Source of the DNA: Arbacia lixula
Taxonomy: Eukaryota > Echinodermata > Echinoidea > Arbacioida > Arbaciidae
NCBI GenBank assembly: GCA_963669155.1
Contig: OZ022581.1
Span: 7,789,167-7,853,166, forward strand
Direction: 5' to 3'
DNA: 64,000 bases
The notes under the pieces were generated by a model that worked only from the letters and a program-made list of their open reading frames with translations, was not told the origin of the DNA and did not search any database. The translations under genes were made by a program, and so were the position numbers. Below, piece by piece: positions 59,713-64,000 of this stretch. Positions within the stretch are counted from its first letter, which is position 1. Each line of letters begins with the position of its first letter.

Positions 59713-59832
59713 AGGGGCCATATTCGTGAAAGCTTACTAGCCTAGATGTACGTTACTACAATACACGCATTTCGATGCACTTTAGTAACTAACGAGACTT
59801 GGTTTTGGGAAAGGTTTCATGAATACGGCCCC
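59713..59832. mobile_element. Palindromic MITE, GGGGCCATATTC ends, copy 2
   Basis: Ends GGGGCCATATTC and GAATACGGCCCC; the interior is the inverted counterpart of 5415-5514. Confidence 0.65.
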
Positions 59833-60013
59833 AGATTTGTTGTTTCCCTTAGACATTTCTGTCCATTCTGTTAAACCAACTTTTACATGCAATCAACCTG
59901 CTCATTAAGACCAAATATCTTGTCTCTATTGAGCAGTATTTCTTTGCAGGTTGACTGTGCTATTTAGCCGATATTCCATTGTCTATTCCTTCTTTACACA
60001 TTCTTTAAATGTC

Positions 60014-63000
60014 ATGCAGATAACAAATGCCGTTATACTGATTGGGGTATTATCAGTCGGATTCGTCTCCCTCAGTTCCCAGCTAAAATTGCAATGGAAG
60101 AGGAGTGGATGCAGTCAGTCTTCTTCAAGTATTCCAGTTACAAAACGGAAAGGGGCTCAAGAAAAAAACTCATACGCACAGCTGAAAGGCATTGCGGCCT
60201 TGTGGCATCACCCCGTTGAAGAGCCAAGCCTGGGAGGCGGCGATGGTCATGATGGTGACATACGGAGAGACGGTGCTTTCCACGTAGTGCGTTGGCTGCG
60301 GTCCAGTCGTGGTAAGAGGGGAAGAATCTTGGTCGAGGGTCCGGCGTGGGTGAGGATTGGGCCCCCTGACATAACAGGTGCCGGAGGGTTAACCAGAAAA
60401 CGACGGCGGCGTCTGGGGGACGACTTTCAGATGGACGAGTTGGAGTTAGAGAAGGAGGAGGGGAAGGAGCAAGAGGAAACGTACGATCCCCACGAGCTTA
60501 ATGAGAAATGGAGCGATGTTCCATTGGAACTGATCCAATATGCTCCAGAGGTAATTCATCCCAACTCTATCTCATTGTTACTCCTCCACGGCCATCTTGA
60601 CGAGGGGCGTTATATAAAGCTATGTTTACTTCGAAGAGGTTTTTCCGCTGCCGCTTGCCTCTTGCGGTTTGACGCCAGAGCCAGAGGCGAGAAATTGTTT
60701 GAAATACGTGCAAGAGAGTGGCATTACGGCAGACGTAAATGGCAAACCGCTTCCCGTTGAACGTAAATTTGCTTTGTATGTACACAGTCTGCGGGTTCTC
60801 GTTCGAAACGGATCCGGCTATTACAAATGTGAGAAACTCTTTTTTGAATTAGTCTTCATTAATTTTATTCACCAAATCAAAATACAAGTCAAGTACTTCT
60901 AATAAGCTTTGCAACCAACGAATTTATTCATGTCTAACTACTTTATCACAACAACTCAACACGTTGTGTGTCACAATTACGTAGGCCTAATATGATTATC
61001 TTACTACTCAATCTTTAATGTCTTATTAGATTATGTCTTGCCTCTCCTCTTTATCTGTGATTTGTTACTTTTTGGAAATATGTCTAGGTCTTTAACAAGG
61101 TTCCACACAAGTTCGAGGCGAACTACAAAAATCCATGCTGGTACGGGAAATCTCGGAAACTCTACTGCTTGCCGCATTTCTACCTGATCGGCTCGCAGAG
61201 ATGTGGTACCTCAGACCTATGGGATAAGATAACGACCCACCCCGATGTGGTGGCGCAGATGCCCAAGGAACCCCACTGGTGGGCCCGTAGAAGACTCGGC
61301 TGGACGGACACGTCCATTCATCCTGCCGAAGGTTATCCCTATAAACAATCATAAGTCTATGTTCTCGATCAAAATGAATGAATGAATAAAACAATAGCCT
61401 TTTTATTTCTTTCTTACAATTGATAAAAGATAATTTATTCAGATAACCGCAATGACCAGTGTGCATCACACATGTCAATCCTCAAGATTTTTTTTGCTAG
61501 AAGCAATTGGAATTATTAATAACACTGTTAAGTCAGTTGCTCGTGGATAAATAGGTGTGATACACAATGGGTATTGTTGTGTTCTGAATTGATTAACTGA
61601 TACACTTAAACTTTGGACCTGATTTTGTCGAATGAAAACCTAATCAAATACGTGTATATAGAAGATTATCACAAAAATGTTGATTGATTAAGTGTCACCA
61701 ATCCTGCTCCCACCGATAATATGTGGCCATCCTTTAAATTACGATTTTTTTTTCAGCTTTGTTCAAGTTGCAAAAGTTGTACTTTTTTCAAAAGTGTAAA
61801 AGAAAAAACACTTTTAACGCACATACGCTGCCACGCAATATAGTCCACGGAGGAATTACACCTTTACATAACGCATTCCCAATTGAAATTCTTTTTGATG
61901 GATGCTACCAAATACCAACCGCCCTTTTTCTCTTTTTAGTTTCACGCGGTTATCGCAGTCCGCTCCTCTGATTTGTCTACTTACATAGATCAACCAGTTT
62001 CCCATTATTAGTAATTTGAACCATCTTTTGTTGTCCCAAAATGCGCCATCTTACAGTTGGTTACATTCGGAGGTTGACGAGAGGAAAAGACGACTCCTCC
62101 TTTGAGTGGTACTTAAACTGGTTCAGAGCTTTCGGGCTGCAAAAGCTGCGGTCGAGACAGACGATCAACGAGGAGGGAAAGCGAATATACCCCATGGTCT
62201 TTGGTGAGTTTGAGTGAAGTTTGTAGGACGAAGGCATATATGGCGCAAAAATGGGTCGAAATTTATCTCAACTATAACCTTTGATTATCTTTATGATTAT
62301 TATTTCATTAATTCCGTCTTCATTATCCATGATAATCCCCTCAGTTTGTCAGCTGCTTTTCAGGGAAGCCTTTCCACACATCTACATAAAAACAATATGA
62401 TTAGGATGAAATACAAAATTTGATAGAATGAACAAAACATGCATTCACACATGATTTTGAGATGTGCAATTGGATGGACTGACAACAAAATACATTCACA
62501 ATAATTGACGTATATAACGTAGGAACGAAATTACGGTAAATGCAAGAGATACGTTAAGATAATGAACAAAAATTGCTATGAAATTAACTAGATCAAAATG
62601 GCTTTATCATAAGTTTAAAACAGATCATCTGAATATATATTGTGTAGGAGATGCATCCGCCACTACAGCGTTTGACGTGACTTTGCAGTGGCACGGAGAA
62701 ATGGGGAACTATACCAACGCCCAACTTCTGCACGCCGTGCAACCAGGTGCCAAAATCATCATGGTTGTCAGGAATCCGGCAGAAAGGTCAGCGCTCGAAC
62801 AAACCAGAACGAAACATAGATCATGCAGATGTACACAAGGGAATTGTAATTCTCCATAGCGCATGTAAGAAAAAAAGTCCCATAATTCACTGCGCAGGGT
62901 TATTTTTGTTTGCAGTAATGTCACTTCATGTCTCATACACTAGTACACTATAGACCGGAAGAGAGCATGACTGCAAACAAAATCCAAATAATTATGGCTG

Positions 63001-63603
63001 TGCGGTGCATCATGGGACGACTTTACCTCATATGCGGTATAGAGATTAGTGTTCAGGTATCTCATAACGTGTTAGGTATTCCCGTTAGGGCCACACGGAC
63101 TTGTTTGTTTAACGGTTCTTTAATTACGTCTTCTTTTGTTGACTACCAAATGAAGTTAGATGGATAAAAAATTAATGTTTTGGAGCTTCATGTGAATTCT
63201 CAATGTAAAATTTTCATTGATCTTCAATAGAAAGTTAGGCCTACAACACAGAGCTATATAGATCTTTGGCCAACAACAAACAAAAACACATGACGAGGAG
63301 AACTGAAACTACAAGTAACATTATGCCTTATCACCTTGATCACTGCCGATGGCCTTCATGCCCATTGGGCGTTGGAACGCATTCGATGTAATATGAAGCG
63401 TATACAAACTCGAGCTTCGCATTTGTAAGAAATATCTGCGTTTTGATATTTTTGCTGTGTTTCCCAGAGATTTTTCTGAGCATCGCTACAACAACGAAGG
63501 AAGTGCTGATGACTTCAACCGCCTGGCTGTCAAGAGGGTGGCCTGTTTCACGGAGTGTCTGCTACAATTCTCAGAACGGTACTGCACGTACCTTCAGAAA
63601 TGC
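60014..63603 (+). CDS. CHST15: CHST15-like carbohydrate sulfotransferase, partial (five exons, runs off the window)
   Basis: Exons by splice sites and phase: 60014-60550, 61088-61331, 62057-62203, 62648-62786, 63468-63603 (~401 codons so far), each with GT-AG borders and matching phases (0, 1, 1, 2, 0). Start ATG at 60014 gives a short N terminus and a signal anchor at about residues 4-24 ('VILIGVLSVGFVSL'), as in type II Golgi enzymes. A basic/acidic stem follows. The catalytic domain begins in exon 2 with 'YKNPCWYG', then the PAPS 5'-phosphosulfate loop 'YLIGSQRCGTSDLWDK' and 'KEPHWWARRRLGW'. Exon 4 carries the 3'-phosphate box 'KIIMVVRNPAER'. These match GalNAc4S-6-O-sulfotransferase (CHST15), which sulfates C6 of GalNAc-4-sulfate in chondroitin sulfate using PAPS. 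In the family the usual loop is QPKCGT; here it is SQRCGT. The C-terminal part lies beyond the window. Exact substrate is inferred from family only. Confidence 0.87.
61433..61750. mobile_element. Family P palindrome in an intron of the sulfotransferase gene
   Basis: Shares 'gtgcatcacacatgtcaatc' (61459-61478) and 'gtattgttgtgttctgaatt' with the copy at 38006-38595. It lies within the intron 61332-62056. Confidence 0.6.
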
Positions 63604-64000
63604 GTGAGTGTAAAACTTAACAAAACCATCCTGGGCTATTTCATGGCCGCTTGGAGGGGTACTAGAGAGTTTTCACTGTCCGACGCCCGTTGATCTAAAA
63701 CGGAAAATCTGCTGTCCGTATGCAAAAATCGAGAAGTTAATATAGCAACATCGAACTGCTCTCGAGTTCTACAACGGTCCATGGTAGAAATCACGTCCGT
63801 TCTCTATCTGCCCCGCAAGTGAATCAACAGCCAATCAGTGAGCGTTCTGGTATACGTAATTTATAATTATGCATTGCACTGTGTCTGTCCGCGAAACCAC
63901 CTTTTCATGAGGAAAGTCTCTGTGCGACGGCCGTTCATCATCTTCCTCATCCCGTTTTGATCTGTCACTCTGTCTATCTTTCATTGACATAACAGAGAGT
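63604..64000 (+). other. Start of the next sulfotransferase intron
   Basis: Begins with donor GTGAGT. No further exon recognised before the window ends. Confidence 0.5.

Overview
The window is eukaryotic: coding exons carry GT-AG introns, intergenic spaces are long, microsatellites are abundant, and several classes of eukaryotic retrotransposon are present. Three host gene types are recognisable: a single-exon TRIM/RBCC E3 ligase, SLC52-family riboflavin transporters (two coding exons of one family), and a CHST15-like carbohydrate sulfotransferase. Together with a SURL-like Ty3/gypsy element and a tyrosine-recombinase retrotransposon with split direct repeats, this suggests a marine deuterostome invertebrate, most likely an echinoderm. 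That placement is inference; a mollusc, hemichordate or lancelet is not excluded. I saw no convincing tRNA, rRNA or CRISPR.

Layout. 1-6.0 kb: non-coding, with small palindromic elements. 6.06-7.28 kb (-): TRIM gene. 7.37-11.04 kb: a large foldback element whose two arms carry tandem arrays of an ACGTACGTACGT core. 11.6-13.3 kb: a hAT-like non-autonomous element, a TTAA-flanked palindromic element and a TCA microsatellite. 13.8-16.54 kb: a block shared with the second transporter locus, then the large coding exon of SLC52A copy 1. 16.78-31.35 kb: a second copy of the hAT-like element, split by two LTR retrotransposons (Ty3 #1, 17126-22745, young; Ty3 #2, 22871-31094, broken and with LTRs in INVERTED orientation). 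31.58-37.65 kb: a degenerate PAT/Ngaro-like tyrosine-recombinase retrotransposon carrying a ~25-bp minisatellite. 38.0-40.2 kb: long palindromic elements. 40.5-44.7 kb (-): a degenerate jockey/CR1-group LINE. 44.8-46.9 kb: a cluster of nested palindromic elements. 47-51.2 kb: non-coding upstream region of SLC52A copy 2. 51.2-52.96 kb: SLC52A copy 2 (two coding exons). 53-60 kb: repeats. 60.0-63.6 kb: five exons of the CHST15-like gene, which continues past the right edge.

The host genes do not form a pathway. The two SLC52A exons are a segmental duplication about 36 kb apart: they have the same 415-codon length and the same splice phase, and a block 1.0-1.5 kb upstream of each is also shared. 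Only the downstream copy has a visible terminal exon. The space between them was filled by nested transposition, and the order of insertion can be read from intact copies elsewhere in the window.

Most notable for follow-up: the inverted-LTR gypsy element; a duplicated stem-loop with two compensatory base-pair changes in the 3' region of Ty3 #1; the 3.7-kb foldback with palindromic arrays beside the TRIM gene; the orphan SLC52A exon; and at least eight short palindromic elements of four families that share similar GGGG-plus-TTC termini. All coordinates and identities were read by eye; no search was run.
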